DNA of 64,000 nt from Phlyctochytrium arcticum (GCA_025602905.1 JAHLKI010000018.1:496001-560000); one strand, 5' to 3'. Shown: positions 1 through 10,662, numbered from the stretch's first letter. The notes: generated by a model not told the origin, from the letters alone. Numbers and translations: made by a program.

Positions 1-2340
1 AGAGGAAAGGAAGGAATTTGGATATGATAGCAAGAGCGGACGATAAAAGACCCGGAGTGGGAGAAACCCGCATCCTCCTGCGCACCATTTTGGATTTCCG
101 CTAGATTTCCAGTGATAGCGAATGGTGTTGCAGATACTAGACAATTACAAGTGCCGCCCCGTTATCTTTTCTAAAAGACAATAAATGGGTCCTTTCCACA
201 AGAAATGGGCAAGAAATGGTTGAGCAGAGCTGTCAATTTACGGGGAAAATGGGCTGGGAAATGTCTTAAGGTGGGGAAACAAAACGGCCCGGTTTTCGGC
301 CAATTCAAATGCTTTCGAACATGTTTAGCTCGAACTTCCCGTTGCATCAATCCATTCGCGGTCTGTGATGGATGTCATGTCCTAGGTGTCTGCCGGAAAG
401 AAAGAAAGAAGGAAGGTGGGTACGGTAGTGAAAAGTAATCGGAATTCACCGGAAGTGCATAAGTAACATATCCCGAGAATACCCGAAGGCATACCGTATA
501 CCGCTACGTATCTTCCTACCCTGCTACCCTGGGCTCCCTGGGGCATCTCCCTTTGCTCACACAGGATTTGAAATATCCCTGTCGCCATTACACATATCCA
601 TTGTCTAGTATCTCCAACAATCCTCACGCTTACGGTGTTATAGGAAATCTAGCGAGAACCCACAGGAGGCAATTACGCATGGTCCGTAACGGATCTCATA
701 TCCTAAGTGTTTTCCGTAGGGCAAGGGAGATGATAAAAGCCAGCATTCAGAAGTGTGATAACGTGGAAATGTTAGTATTTAAAGGCATTCTTTTCCTAGT
801 CTTTTCAATGGCTGAAACGTCGCATACATGGTCCGTACCGAATGTGATGTCGTATAAGGGTTAATTGGAAGTAAATCTAGACAGAATGAAGATTCACGTA
901 AAATTGAGCGAAAAGCAGAAAGTGAAAGTACAGTGCAGAGTACAGTCAATACAGGAAAGCGATTATCAATAGACAGACAGACATGAAAGGTAAGCAGGCA
1001 AATAAATTCAAAGGACAAGGCAGGCAGGAGGGGAAGGAAGCAAGCAAATAGCAAGCAGGAACGATAAAGAAAGCATGGCCCATGACTGCAATGCAGGGAT
1101 CTTTCCTGCTTGCTCTTGCTTGCTTTGTTTCTTCCATTGCCTCTTTTGCCAAGCTTTATTTACGGCTCATGCGCAGGCCGAGCAGACAAACATACAGCCT
1201 GGTAAGACCCTGAAAGATCCTCAAAGCTAAATGTCCCGAGCACTAATTTTCATTACATGTTGAGGATGCGGGCGGATGCGTTAAAGTATTCGGGAGAAAT
1301 CCTGGCCAAGATCATGCCGTGCTGGTTTCGTCAGACCGTCTACTTATTATCGAAAAATGTCGGCTCGCTTCAACCGAGCCGCGCCCCAGGAATCGTATCG
1401 GGGTAGAGAGACATATATACTGTCGGGTATTCCCTCCCGAGGTAAGTTACTCAATCCACCGGAGCGATGTCCCACTCGTTTGAATTGACGTTGGTCTACG
1501 CAAGGACCGTCTCGATCTACGGAACCCCTCAGCAAAAAGCCAGATATTGTCAAAGCTGCAAATGTCTGAGGCCCTTTCACGCTGCTGATTCGTCGTTCTC
1601 GTTGCGCTAATGTGTTACTCCGGTCCGCCCAAAATCTCATCGCCAGAGTCGCCAGTCAGAGACTGTCAGACCGCCAGTGACCGCCTCAGTGACTTGATTT
1701 CTGCCCCGCTTTTGAGCCGCTGCGAGCGGCGTAGTCGTAAAATTGTCCTTGGACCTTTTTGCAATGAGTTTCTCCGGAGTTTGTGGAGAAAAATGTACTC
1801 GAATATCTGTTAGGTACTTTCAATTAAAATGGGTAAGACTGCTAACAAAATCCAGCAGGAATTTGAGCAATGGCTAACTTCCTCTTTTGGATACTTAGAC
1901 GAGTGCTCGGCAAACCCAACCTGGGATCTGGGTATTATTCATCTGGTCAACTGACATCAATGTACTTTTGGCGACACTCTTGACAGTAACGACCACTGGA
2001 ATATATTGCAAGAAATGGCCAGGATATGTCCCAGCAGATGCAACAGTGAGCATCAAGGCCAGCAATCCGCTTCCAGCAAACTGAGGTGTTTCCTGCTGGC
2101 GTCCCGACGACTTTCCAGCACCGCCCTCATATGAACTTGGCTTCAACTAGCAGCATTGTCACATTATCATTCGGTCAAGTCTTGTTGACTTCAGCTACCG
2201 ACATACACACCAAGAAGCATTGGATCCCGTCTGATCATCGGAGTCAAGCTGGCGATGGCCCAGCCAGTACTATGCACGGAATACTGTGTGCTGTAGATTT
2301 GGCATTTACGCCGGCCGAGTATAGATTACCCAAGGACAGG
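1..2340. other. Gene-poor left end
   Basis: No gene can be supported here. Open frames are all short (under about 105 codons), overlap on both strands and show no recognisable domain. The only structure noted is an A/G-rich stretch with an imperfect inverted repeat at about 1033-1133, listed separately. A diverged transposon remnant or a non-coding RNA cannot be excluded. Confidence 0.5.
1033..1133. repeat. Imperfect inverted repeat (AAGCAAGC-rich hairpin)
   Basis: The left arm around 1033-1059 reads as GGAAGCAAGC followed by AGCAAGCAGGA. The right arm around 1102-1133 is close to its reverse complement (TCCTGCTTGC, GCTTGCTTTG, TTCTTCC). The spacer is about 42 bp. The arms are low-complexity purine/pyrimidine sequence, so the pairing may be partly a by-product of simple sequence. 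Confidence 0.45.
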
Positions 2341-2845
2341 TAAAGCCTTTTTTTTCCAGCGTGGGCCGCTTTTTTCCCGACTTTTTTTTACTATGACAGG
2401 ACCCCGAGAACCACATACCACTGTCAGGACCCTGGGGAACCATATACCATTTTGAGGTAACAAGTATAGCTTACCCAAAGGCAGGTTGGAAGTTTGGGTC
2501 AAAAACTTACTGTCTTTTTTTTTCCCCAGCCAGCGAGCGCCGCGTTTTTTCCCAACTTCTTTTTCACCATTTCAGGACCCCGAGAGCCATATATCACTGT
2601 CAGGACCCCGGGAATTACATGCCACTGTTAGGACCCTGGGGAACCATATACCACCTTGAGGAAATAAGTATAGGTTACCCAAAGTTTGGGTCAAAAACTG
2701 ACTATCTTTTTTTTTCCTAGCCAGCGAGGGCCACGTTTTTCCCCAACTTTGTTTTACTATGTCAGGACCTCGAGAACCATGTATCACTGTCAGGACCCTG
2801 GGAACCATATATTAGTTTGAGTGAACAAGCTACAACAAATAGGTT
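2341..2845. repeat. Tandem repeat, about 3 copies of about 185 bp
   Basis: Three successive copies begin near 2352, 2520 and 2707. Each has a T-run, then CCAGC(CAGC)GAG-like sequence, another T-run with CCCAACTTT, then sub-repeats of AGGACCC(C/T)G(G/A)GAACCATATACCA, then TTGAGG(T/A)AA and TAGGTTACCC. The roughly 30-bp AGGACCC sub-unit is itself repeated two to three times per copy, so the array is nested. Copies differ by substitutions and small indels. No coding potential is evident. Confidence 0.8.
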
Positions 2846-3079
2846 ACCAATGATTTCCCAGACAAGTGCCAGGTGGGTTTCATTGAAGGCAGCACGAGCG
2901 CAACCGGGCAGTAGAGCCTGCTCGTGAAGGGAGGGTGAGGCTGTTGAGTGGAAGGCACAATGTTTTTTCCCCAAGGGGGGTGCCATCTTTTCCTTAGGAT
3001 GGGTCAGGATTCAGGGCTGTCGGGTGAGCCAGGGGCGCGCTGGAATGGACAAAGACTGAATAAACAAACGGGTCCACGT

Positions 3080-3345
3080 TTGCGTAGCTAGTCCCGGCAC
3101 CGCTTGCAAAAACGCGATCGGTCTTGTTCAGGGGGGCAAGGACAAAAAAAAGGGACTCCAAAAAGAAATTGCGTAAAACCAATTGTGAATTGGGACTTGG
3201 ACAATTAAAGGGGGGCTCTAGGAATACATAGCTATTTCTGGAGCCGCTTGCAATTGTGCAAAAACGTCTTCTTAAATGAGTGGGGTAAAAACCAATTTCG
3301 AATTGGGGTTGGCACAAAAAAAAAGAAAAAGTGTTGATTTTTCTT
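3080..3345. repeat. Diverged direct duplication, period about 145 bp
   Basis: GTAGCTAGTCCCGGCACCGCTTGC plus AAAAACG near 3085 recurs as TAGCTATTTCTGGAGCCGCTTGC plus AAAAACG near 3229. The following AAAACCAATTGTGAATTGGG near 3176 recurs as AAAACCAATTTCGAATTGGG near 3290. This points to an old duplication. A 149-codon open frame on the minus strand crosses it, but it has no recognisable domain and is not called as a gene. Confidence 0.6.
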
Positions 3346-3917
3346 TTACGAAGTTTTTTGAAAACGCTTTTGAATACCCTTAATACATTCCTAGTGAATG
3401 TATAAGGAGATGTGAGGGACGAAAAACGCTGAAAGGAAGCCATCGACGCAATTTTGTATCAGTCAGATATTGTATGCTTCCGCGCTACAATTTCAATGTA
3501 TACGCTTCTTCGCGAGATCCTGGCATTGGTCATATATGTTGGTGTGTACCGGCGCCCTCCCGTGGCTCGGCTTAGACTGAATTCTACTTTTGATGCGTTG
3601 CATTTGCAACCGTCTGGAGTTCAGTCTGTCTGCTGTGAATAGGGATTAGTCCAACATCTCTGGATGGCATCTTCGTCAAGCTATGCTGGTTGTGCTGTGA
3701 ACGCCTCTGTTCATACACACCCGGCCGCTTGTACAGAGTTTCTTAGTCTGGGCGCTTATTGCGAGTTTGCCTCACCACTGGCGATTTATGTGCGAATTTC
3801 TACCCTACTCGGGTATACTTTCAATCTAATCAATTTGCAAGCATGTTTGACTCGGCCAGTGTGTGGGAATTCCCCACGTACTGCCTTGCCACTCAACTTG
3901 CTCCGATCGGTGGAGTT

Positions 3918-4692
3918 TAAAGATCTACAAGGGCGTGTTAAACCCCAATTGTATTGATGTTTGATGTCTCATCGTAAGGAAATTCTTGACGGACAGTGTG
4001 TGGCAATGTGGAGATCGAAAATCTACAAGGGCGTGTTTCACCCCAATTGTATTGATGTTTGATCTCTCTTCGTAAGGATGTTCAACGGTCTACAAGGGCG
4101 TGTTTAACCCCAATTGTATTGATGCTTGATATTCCTTCGTACTCTTCGTAAGGGTGTTCAAAGATCTACAAGGGCGTGTTAAACCCCAATTGTATTGATG
4201 CTTGACTTCTCATCGTAGGGAAACTCTTGACGGACAATGTGTGGCAATCGAAAGTTCGAAAATCTACAAGGGGGTGTTTCACCCCAATTGTTTTGATGCT
4301 TGATCTCTCTTCGTAAGGATGTTCAAAGGTCTATAAGGGCGTGTTCAACCCCAATTGTATTGATGCTTGATCTCTCTTCGTAAGGATGTTCAAAGGTCTA
4401 CAAGGGCATGTTCAACCCCAATTGTATTGATGCTTGATATTTCTGAGTACTCTTCGGAAGGGTGTTCAAAGATCTACAAGGGCGTGTTTAACCCCAATTG
4501 TATTGATGCTTGGCCTTGCTTCGTAAGGCTGTTCAAAGGTCTACAAGGGCGCCCCCAATTGTATTGATGCTTGATCCCTCTTCGAAAGGTTGTTCAAAAG
4601 TCTACAAGGGCGTGTATAACCCCAATTGTAGTGATGCTTGATCTCTCTTCGAAAGAGCTTTTAAAAATCTACAAGGGCGTGTTTTACTACTA
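3918..4692. repeat. Tandem array of about 11 units (TCTACAAGGGCGTGTT type)
   Basis: About eleven units start near 3924, 4023, 4090, 4163, 4263, 4330, 4397, 4473, 4540, 4601 and 4669, with spacing from about 60 to 105 bp. The unit core is TCTACAAGGGCGTGTTTAAC followed by CCCAATTGTATTGATGCTTG, then a variable CTCTTCGTAAGG and GTTCAAAG. Two longer units carry an extra CTTGACGGACA(A/G)TGTGTGGCAAT insert. The array stops just before the rRNA-like segment, whose left edge follows within about 20 bp of the last partial unit. The array does not resemble known rRNA sequence. It could be a spacer-type array or part of a mobile element. Confidence 0.85.
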
Positions 4693-4709
4693 CCCCATTT
4701 TGAGAATGT

Positions 4710-4992
4710 GCTCCTCTAGTCGCTGAGTATATCAGCGTAGAGGTCTCAGAAAAGTGCCCCCAGGGATAACTGGCTTGTGGCTGTGAAGCGTTTATAACGA
4801 CGCTGCTTTTTGATCCTTCCTCTTCCTATCATTGAGAAGCAAAGTGTGGACCTGGGTTCATACAAGAGGAACCGTTGATTCGCATAATCGTTGGTATTTG
4901 CGGTTAAGCTGAATAGGTAATGCCGCGACGCTACCATGCGTGAACGCCTCTAAGTCGAGTTCCATGCTAGAAGGCGATGATGGCTATATATA
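4710..4992 (+). pseudogene. Shortened, diverged 3' segment of nuclear large-subunit (25S/28S) rRNA
   Basis: Collinear blocks match the conserved 3' part of nuclear LSU rRNA: TAGAGGT.TCAGAAAAGT, then CAGGGATAACTGGCTTGTGG, AAGCGTTTATAACGACG, TGCTTTTTGATCCTTC, CTCTTCCTATCATTG, GAGGAACCGTTGATTCG, TTGGTATTTGCGGTTAAGCTG, AATGCCGCGACGCTACCAT, GAACGCCTCTAAGTC and CCATGCTAGAAGGCGATGA. Between the blocks, variable helices are missing, so roughly 600 nt of a normal rRNA is compressed into about 280 nt. The sarcin-ricin loop is altered (TACAAGAGGAACC where TACGAGAGGAACC is expected). No 18S, 5.8S or 5' LSU sequence is next to it, so it is not a normal rDNA unit. The simplest reading is an rRNA-derived pseudogene. 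The pattern of kept single-stranded cores and lost helices is odd for simple decay. Confidence 0.8.
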
Positions 4993-5675
4993 CTCTCCAA
5001 ATTCAGATTACAAATAGACGCATCTCGTATGCGTCGGGGCTCTGAATTTTAATTCGAAATATTGGAGAGAGAAATTCTTTTGCAGAATAAGAACGGGGTA
5101 TTGTAGGCAGTAGAGTAGCGTTGTTGCTACGATCTTTTCAGATTAAGCCTTTGTTCCAAATATTTGTTCAATTGAACATTTCGCCCCTGTAGGCCGGCGA
5201 CAGTAGTTTCATTTACTGGGGGGACTTTGCATGTTTCAGTCCAATGCGGGGCAAAATGTCGTGCGGGTGTCTGTAAGGCGAGTGTCGGTGGGAACAGTAG
5301 TATGATTTGTTCCGGGACTTCGCTGAAAGACAATTGGAGGTATCTCAGTTTGCCCCCCCCCCCCCCCCCCCCAATAAAGCATTCATGGAGAATTTACGAG
5401 CTTGGGAATACATGGCACTCTCGAATATTTAAACAAATAAACTACGCACCGTAATACCGCGGATAGTTGGACATATCCAATTTTTTCGCCTAAGTTTCAG
5501 AAAAGAAGCCTGATAAATTGGAATAGGTTTAGTTCAGCTTGTGGGCGTGTATAGTTCTCCGTTGATTTTTTTTGCGGGGGAGGTTGGTACATTGTTTTGG
5601 GCCTATCCTAGGGAAGAAAAAATTAAGTGGGTAAGAAGAATTCCTTTGTCAAGTCCAAAAAACGATCTGTTTCTT
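4993..5675. other. Spacer between rRNA-like segment and tRNA-Gly
   Basis: The start (about 4993-5070) contains two near-complementary stretches around CTCCAAATTCAGA and TCTGAATTTTAATTCGAAATATTGGAG, which could form a stem. A 20-bp poly-C run lies at 5353-5372. No gene is supported. Confidence 0.5.
5353..5372. repeat. Poly-C run, 20 bp
   Basis: Uninterrupted run of about 20 C on the plus strand in intergenic DNA. Two other long C/G homopolymers lie in the window, at 9915-9930 and 29165-29210. Exact lengths may be affected by sequencing. Confidence 0.9.
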
Positions 5676-5746
5676 TGCATTGGCCGGGAATCGAACCCGG
5701 GGCTGCCGCATGGCAAGCGGCAATTTTACCACTAAACCACCAATGC
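5676..5746 (-). tRNA. tRNA-Gly (anticodon GCC)
   Basis: Read on the minus strand, the 71-nt sequence folds as a tRNA. The 7-bp acceptor stem (GCATTGG / CCAATGC) is perfect and is followed by discriminator A. The D-arm carries GTTTAGTGGTAAAAT, the anticodon stem TTGCCGC/GCGGCAG encloses loop CTTGCCATG with anticodon GCC, and the T-arm CCCGG-GTTCGATT-CCGG is canonical. No intron is present. A T-run follows downstream on the minus strand (AAAGAAACAG... on that strand is not T-rich), so a Pol III terminator is not obvious in the first 10 nt. Confidence 0.96.
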
Positions 5747-7291
5747 TTTGATAAATCTGTTGAAAATCGACCTAGGAAGTCATCTTCTAGTAGGATTGGA
5801 TTCCATCTTAGTCTTAGAATCTCTTCCCCACTTCCTTGATGTCTGAGTATCTGTCCCACATCTCTCATCTTGCATAACTTATCCCCATCCCATATACTTC
5901 CCCTCATCTATCCTTGACTTTCCCACATCAGAGACTTAGCCAATTAGATTAGTCGAAGTGTATGATACATGGTTGAAGGGGAGTTGGGTCGCTCCTATAA
6001 AAGAAGGCGATCCAACGATCCCCCAGAGAACAATATGCCCTATGCTTCAATCAAACGTAGCCTATCTGTTTCAATAAAATCCTGCATTTCCCGGCAACCT
6101 TATATCCATGACAACCGTATATATAGGCACAGGCCTTAGATGAACGGTATACCCCAGTCTTGAGCGTTTCTTGGCTACATCAGAATGGTATAGCACCCCC
6201 GGGTAGCTCAAATCCGGAAGTATCGTCCAAGATTTTCTGATCATGTCAGACAAGACAACTTCAACCTCGGGGGCAACCAGGTTAGCTAATGCAAAGAGTG
6301 CCTCCGGGGGAGGGCAATTTTTGACAAGCGGATGTCATACTCCGGAGCTACCAAATTTGACAAGAGAAAGTAAAAGAAACATCCCAAGAGGACCAACCAG
6401 ATTGTTTCATAAAACATTTCAGAGTTATCGATATGAAACATTTCCGAAAAAAATAAAATACTCGTGCCTGTATGCAATTGGTTTCACCATATATAATCTG
6501 GCTATAGATGATTACGTTCTGCAAGCCAGCTCCGATGAAAGCCAAGCTTTCGAAAACTTGTCATGTTTGATGAAGTATAAAGTATCACGTCCAGCCAAAG
6601 TTAGTTGGTCGGTCGTGCTCCACATTGAACGTCCATTCAGCCTGGATTTTTTTTTAACTTTCCCATCAACAGAATCTGTAACCAGATCTGAAACTGATTA
6701 GGATACAGCTATGAGAGTTCTTTTTTGTACTCATATTTTTTCTACCCCACTTGCATCTACAAAGTTCGGAGGCAGTTGTGGTCGGTAAGTAATGAGTGGC
6801 TCGGTGCAGAGTTAGGAAACATTTGTAAAACTGCAATTTTGAAGGCACCGAGGGACGCAGTTTGTAGCCGATGGATGGCGACCTTGCACGAAATTGATTG
6901 GCCATAGCAAAACTCATGCTCCGGTTGGCCCAAAAAGTACTCCGCCGGGAGGAACCTTGAAGCCATTTTTCGTTTGTCATACTCTTCTATTTACCCACAA
7001 GTTACAACCATTATAAATCTCTATACGTGCGACAAAAATTGTAGTCTGCGGCACCATCCGAAAAAATGCATCCTATGAGCCTTCCACATCAGCCTGCTAT
7101 GTTCGTTCATAGACTGATACTAGGAGTCTGGGGTTTGAATCCAGATTGTTCAATTCCCATAAAGCTGCGCGAACATTGAGATCCCCCCAACCTTCATCAT
7201 CGCATCCAGCTTGGCATTCTTCAGTCCTTTTTTCCTTTCATAGACATAGACCGCCCCCCACTATAGACTATAGACGTATCAGCACGGCAAT
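5747..7291. other. Intergenic region upstream of tyrosinase
   Basis: No gene is supported. A TATAAAAG motif at about 5996-6003 followed by CAATAAAATC at about 6073-6082 has the look of a short Pol II transcription unit or the promoter/poly-A part of a solo LTR, but no paired ends were found. A 152-codon open frame at 6243-6701 (+) lacks recognisable domains and codes for low-quality sequence. The last 150 bp before 7292 are pyrimidine-rich and probably contain the tyrosinase promoter and 5' leader. Confidence 0.5.
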
Positions 7292-8805
7292 ATGCTTCTC
7301 CAATCTCTCATCTCTGCGGTTTCCCTCGCTGTGGCCGTTCAAGCTCAAGCGGTTACCTATCCCGACAACGTGTTTAGTCCCTGCGCCAATGTCCGCACTC
7401 GCTTGGAATGGCGGCAGCTATCTGAACCTCAGCGTCAAGAGTACCTGAATGCCGTGAACTGTTTACGACGATCTGGAACTTTTGCCCGCTTTGCCGAAAC
7501 GCATCGCGCAGCAAGCAACAACAATTGGGCTCATGCTTCGGTAAGATGAAATGACTTATTGATGTTTGAGTCAATGTGATTATTCAATACAACTTTTTTC
7601 TATAGCCCATCTTCTTGCCGTGGCATCGTATCTTCATTGGACTGTTTGAACACGCCTTGCGCAGCAGTTGTCAATACAGTGCGCCTTTACCTTACTGGGA
7701 CTGGTCTCTTGACAACAGCAACGCCCTTGCTCAATCTCCGGTCCTCCAAGCAGTTGGCGGCAATGGCAACCCCCAAAGCCAGTCTTGCGTCACGACTGGC
7801 CCATTTGCCGATCAGAACGAAGCTACTTGTATCAAACGCAACTTTGTGACGAACAGAGGCCCCGAGGCTAGTGGCAATATGGCTTGGTCCTGGCTGGAAA
7901 TGCAAAGTGACTTGACAACCTCGACATCATACAGCACCTTTGTCTCAACGTTGGAGTCGGGCGGTCATGCTGCTATCCACTCATTTATTGGAGGAGCCGG
8001 CGGGCATATGTCCAGCCTGCAAACTTCGGCTCTCGATCCAGTCTTTTGGCTTCACCACACCAACGTCGATCGATGGTGGGCGGAATGGCAGGCTGCTCGA
8101 CAAGGTCGCATGACGGAATACAACGGAGGAAATGCGACTCCCCAGGATTTGATGCGATATGGTGGACTGCGCACAGATGCCCCTGTATCGCTGGGTTTGC
8201 GACACGGTGCGGGCACCCATCAGTTAACTGTGAGTATTGTGATTTGGCATGACCGTATGTTTATATCGCTGGGACACATTTCTCACTTTGCCTTTTCCCC
8301 CTTTTCTTCTTTTCAGTGTTTCGACTACGGCGCACCAGTTCGTCAAGCACCGACAACCCCTCGACCCGCAGCATCTGGACTGACTGGAAGTTCAACAGGA
8401 GATGGAAGCGAAGAATCAGCAGGCCTGCTCCCACGTCCATCAGGGAGTTTCCGCGACCAGGGAACCAGCAATTTGGCAGAACCCTCTGAATCATCTGAAG
8501 CCCCCAACCTCGCTATCTCGGCGCCCCATCCCGCCACACCTGAAGAGGTGCTCGCCAGGATGGATTGCAAAGGCTCCTGTGTGGACGCTCATCGCACCCT
8601 GGAAGCCGAGCAGGCTGAATTTATCGAATTTGTCAACGCCGCAAACTGGACCTCTGAAGCACTGTCGTCACCTACATATGGAGGAGAGGTCGTGAGCTTT
8701 ACCGACGAGGAATACATGAAGCTTAAGGAAGATGCTTATAAGCTCATTATTCAGTCGCCAATCTACAAGAAGCGTGTCGGGGATAGCGAACCTACGCGTC
8801 GGTGA
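7292..8805 (+). CDS. Secreted tyrosinase (polyphenol oxidase family)
   Basis: Type-3 copper enzyme expected to hydroxylate monophenols and oxidise o-diphenols to quinones (melanin or phenolic chemistry). Three exons fit: 7292-7540, 7606-8229 and 8317-8805 (453 residues). The second intron is in frame, so it could be missed. Residues 1-20 form a signal peptide ending AQA. The CuA site has His near 71, 81 and 90 (the last in FLPWHR). The CuB site has HAAIH near 204-208 and DPVFWLHHTNVDRWW with His near 233-234. After the catalytic domain comes a Ser/Pro/Thr-rich linker and a C-terminal segment with RMDCKGSC, possibly a removable extension of the type seen in fungal tyrosinases. The gene stands alone between a repeat-rich region and a transposon. 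Function is well supported; the natural substrate is not known. Confidence 0.93.
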
Positions 8806-9158
8806 TCTCACAAGTTTCCTTCTTCCCATCACATATATGTAATTACATTTCTACATAGCCGATAGCATTTTTTTTGTTCTTCCCTACTCCGTTTAGGATT
8901 CGTCTGATCTATTTCCTAATTGATGTAACTACTTGGTGTTGATATTTAAAGCATTTTACCAAAAATCATGCAGGTTTTACAGTTGCTTGAGCCGAAAATG
9001 TCTCCGGAAAGTTTCCAAGAAAAAAAAGTATGACGAGAACAACCAGTACGATGCTTGCCGGACCTTTCAAGGAGCCTAACGGTAATACTAAATTGCCGAC
9101 AGGTGGGGAGATCGTCTTGATCCCAAATATATGCCAGCAGCCTCGAATTCGCTAATAA

Positions 9159-9425
9159 TACTCGAGTAAGACCAGAAACTTCCCATGAGATCCTGGAGCG
9201 TCCTAGCGATACTCGAGTAGCAACGCTTCCCTTTCCGCAACCCGACCAGTCTTGTGCAAAGCAATCTGCAATCACAGGTTGTACTTGAGTAAATACAGCC
9301 AAAGGAGGATGCATTCATTCCAAAGAGATGAGATCCATCCCCCGAAATAGTCCCGTCTCTTTCCCATCATTACAAAGACGGCCAAAGTTACCTCCGCCAG
9401 TCAAGAAAGTACATATACTCGAGTA
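9159..9425. promoter_or_regulatory. Cluster of TACTCGAGTA palindromes
   Basis: Four copies of a 10-bp palindrome, three perfect, are spaced 51, 72 and 134 bp apart. Related half-sites occur at about 9897-9910 (GAGTACGAGTATAC) and near 16486 (TTCTCGAGTA). The palindromic symmetry suits a dimeric DNA-binding protein, but whether the sites regulate a gene or belong to an old element is unknown. Confidence 0.4.
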
Positions 9426-9914
9426 CCTGAAACAAACATGGTAGTCGTCACCGGGTCTACTCGTACATGCTGATTAGCATGTGCAATGATGAATTTGCTT
9501 CGAACAGAAAGGAAAGTGGGCTGCGCAAGTTCACGAAAGAACAGAACACGAACTCCACCAATACTCGCTTTCGAGACTTTGGGAGGAGTGCGGATACTAC
9601 CTGTACTGCAGAGGCAGCTCTAAGGCAGTCCGGTACATGTATACAGTCCGTGGGAAAGTCTTGAAAACTGCAGCTCTGGCTCCGTCTGAGCTCCGTGCAG
9701 GCTCATAAGGACATTCCCTGATGTTCAAAAATACCGATAAACCAAAGATGGTTGCTACAAACATGAACAGCAGCCTGGACGGTGGACCTGGCAGCGGATA
9801 ACTGGGACATGGTGAACGGATCCAAAACATACCTATATCTAAATTTCTTCGGCATGGACGCTTGCATGGTGCAACAGCACATGCAGCGGTCAATACTGAG
9901 TACGAGTATACCGC

Positions 9915-9930
9915 GGGGGGGGGGGGGGGG
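9915..9930. repeat. Poly-G run, 16 bp
   Basis: Uninterrupted run of 16 G on the plus strand, about 110 bp outside the left end of the transposon. It is the second of three long C/G homopolymers in the window. Confidence 0.9.
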
Positions 9931-10031
9931 ATCTCGGATGTCCTCCGACTCAACCAGGTAGCTTCAATTTGGGATGTTTCTTGCGGCCGCTGCTTCCGCT
10001 GCTTGAACCGCTGTCATTGCGCTGCAGTGCT

Positions 10032-10039
10032 TGTTGGTG
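10032..10039 (+). repeat. Left target-site duplication of the transposon
   Basis: TGTTGGTG immediately precedes the left terminal inverted repeat. The right copy at 16073-16080 is TGTTGGCG, with one mismatch in eight. The match supports an 8-bp duplication that has taken one substitution since insertion. Confidence 0.7.
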
Positions 10040-10050
10040 TACACGCCCAA
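10040..10050 (+). repeat. Left terminal inverted repeat
   Basis: TACACGCCCAA, exactly complementary to the right end at 16062-16072. Pairing stops after 11 bp. Confidence 0.75.
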
Positions 10051-10662
10051 TAACGGTTACTGTGGTATTCTGGTGGCAAGGTGGACAGTGGTATGCCATA
10101 AGCTATTCCATATGGATTCCCTGAGAATGCTTTTCGGCTGCCATATAAATACAGACCCGAAGGATACTTCATAGCATGCATGTGGAAGTTCGATGCCACC
10201 TGGCTGCCATAAATATAATGTCCGATAGCTTCCATAAGTCCGCTTCTTTATGGTTACCACACGTGTCTGCCAGTGGCCAGCCACACGACGCTTGCCTCAT
10301 AGCGGAGTTCGGGCGGAGTTTTATGGCAGCCAGAAGGCAAGCGCGTCTTCATGGCACTCTCGAGGCATTTCCCTTCTGACATCCACAAGGATCTAAGTTT
10401 TATGTCCACCATGAGTTTTCTTTCGTCTCACATGATGCATTGCAAATCTGCAGTTCTGATGTCGTTGCAGTTCCCAAAGTCCAGAGTTGAATGTCCTGTC
10501 CTCCTCCCGTCTTCACGTGAAAAGACTTCCAGACTTCCAGACCACCTTGATTGACAACCGACACACACACAAATAATCTCCCTTCCATCTGACCACCTTT
10601 CGTTCCATCCTTACCAAATACTCCTTCACACTTCATAAACCTCCGCTCCTCACGTTCTGGGG

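Larger units (their letters stand above)
8806..10031. other. Intergenic region with palindrome cluster
   Basis: No gene is supported. Three perfect TACTCGAGTA palindromes (9159-9168, 9210-9219, 9416-9425) and one single-mismatch copy (TACTTGAGTA, 9282-9291) lie within 270 bp. A 16-bp poly-G run is at 9915-9930. A 118-codon minus-strand frame at 9597-9953 is driven by the poly-G (poly-Pro) and is not credible. Confidence 0.55.

Noticed and set aside
2994..3443. 149-codon minus-strand open frame
   Set aside because: It runs across a diverged DNA duplication and simple A/T runs, and lacks domain signals.
4367..4567. Open frame within the tandem array
   Set aside because: Simply translates the repeat units; units differ in length not divisible by three, so frame is not kept across the array.
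6243..6701. 152-codon plus-strand open frame
   Set aside because: No recognisable domain, AT-rich random-looking composition and no splice partners; other frames overlap it.
7085..7155. A tRNA-like B box (GGTTTGAATCC near 7132) upstream of tyrosinase
   Set aside because: The T-stem does not pair around a 7-nt loop, and there is no A box or acceptor stem.
9597..9953. 118-codon minus-strand frame
   Set aside because: Part of it is translation of the poly-G run; the rest shows no protein-like pattern.
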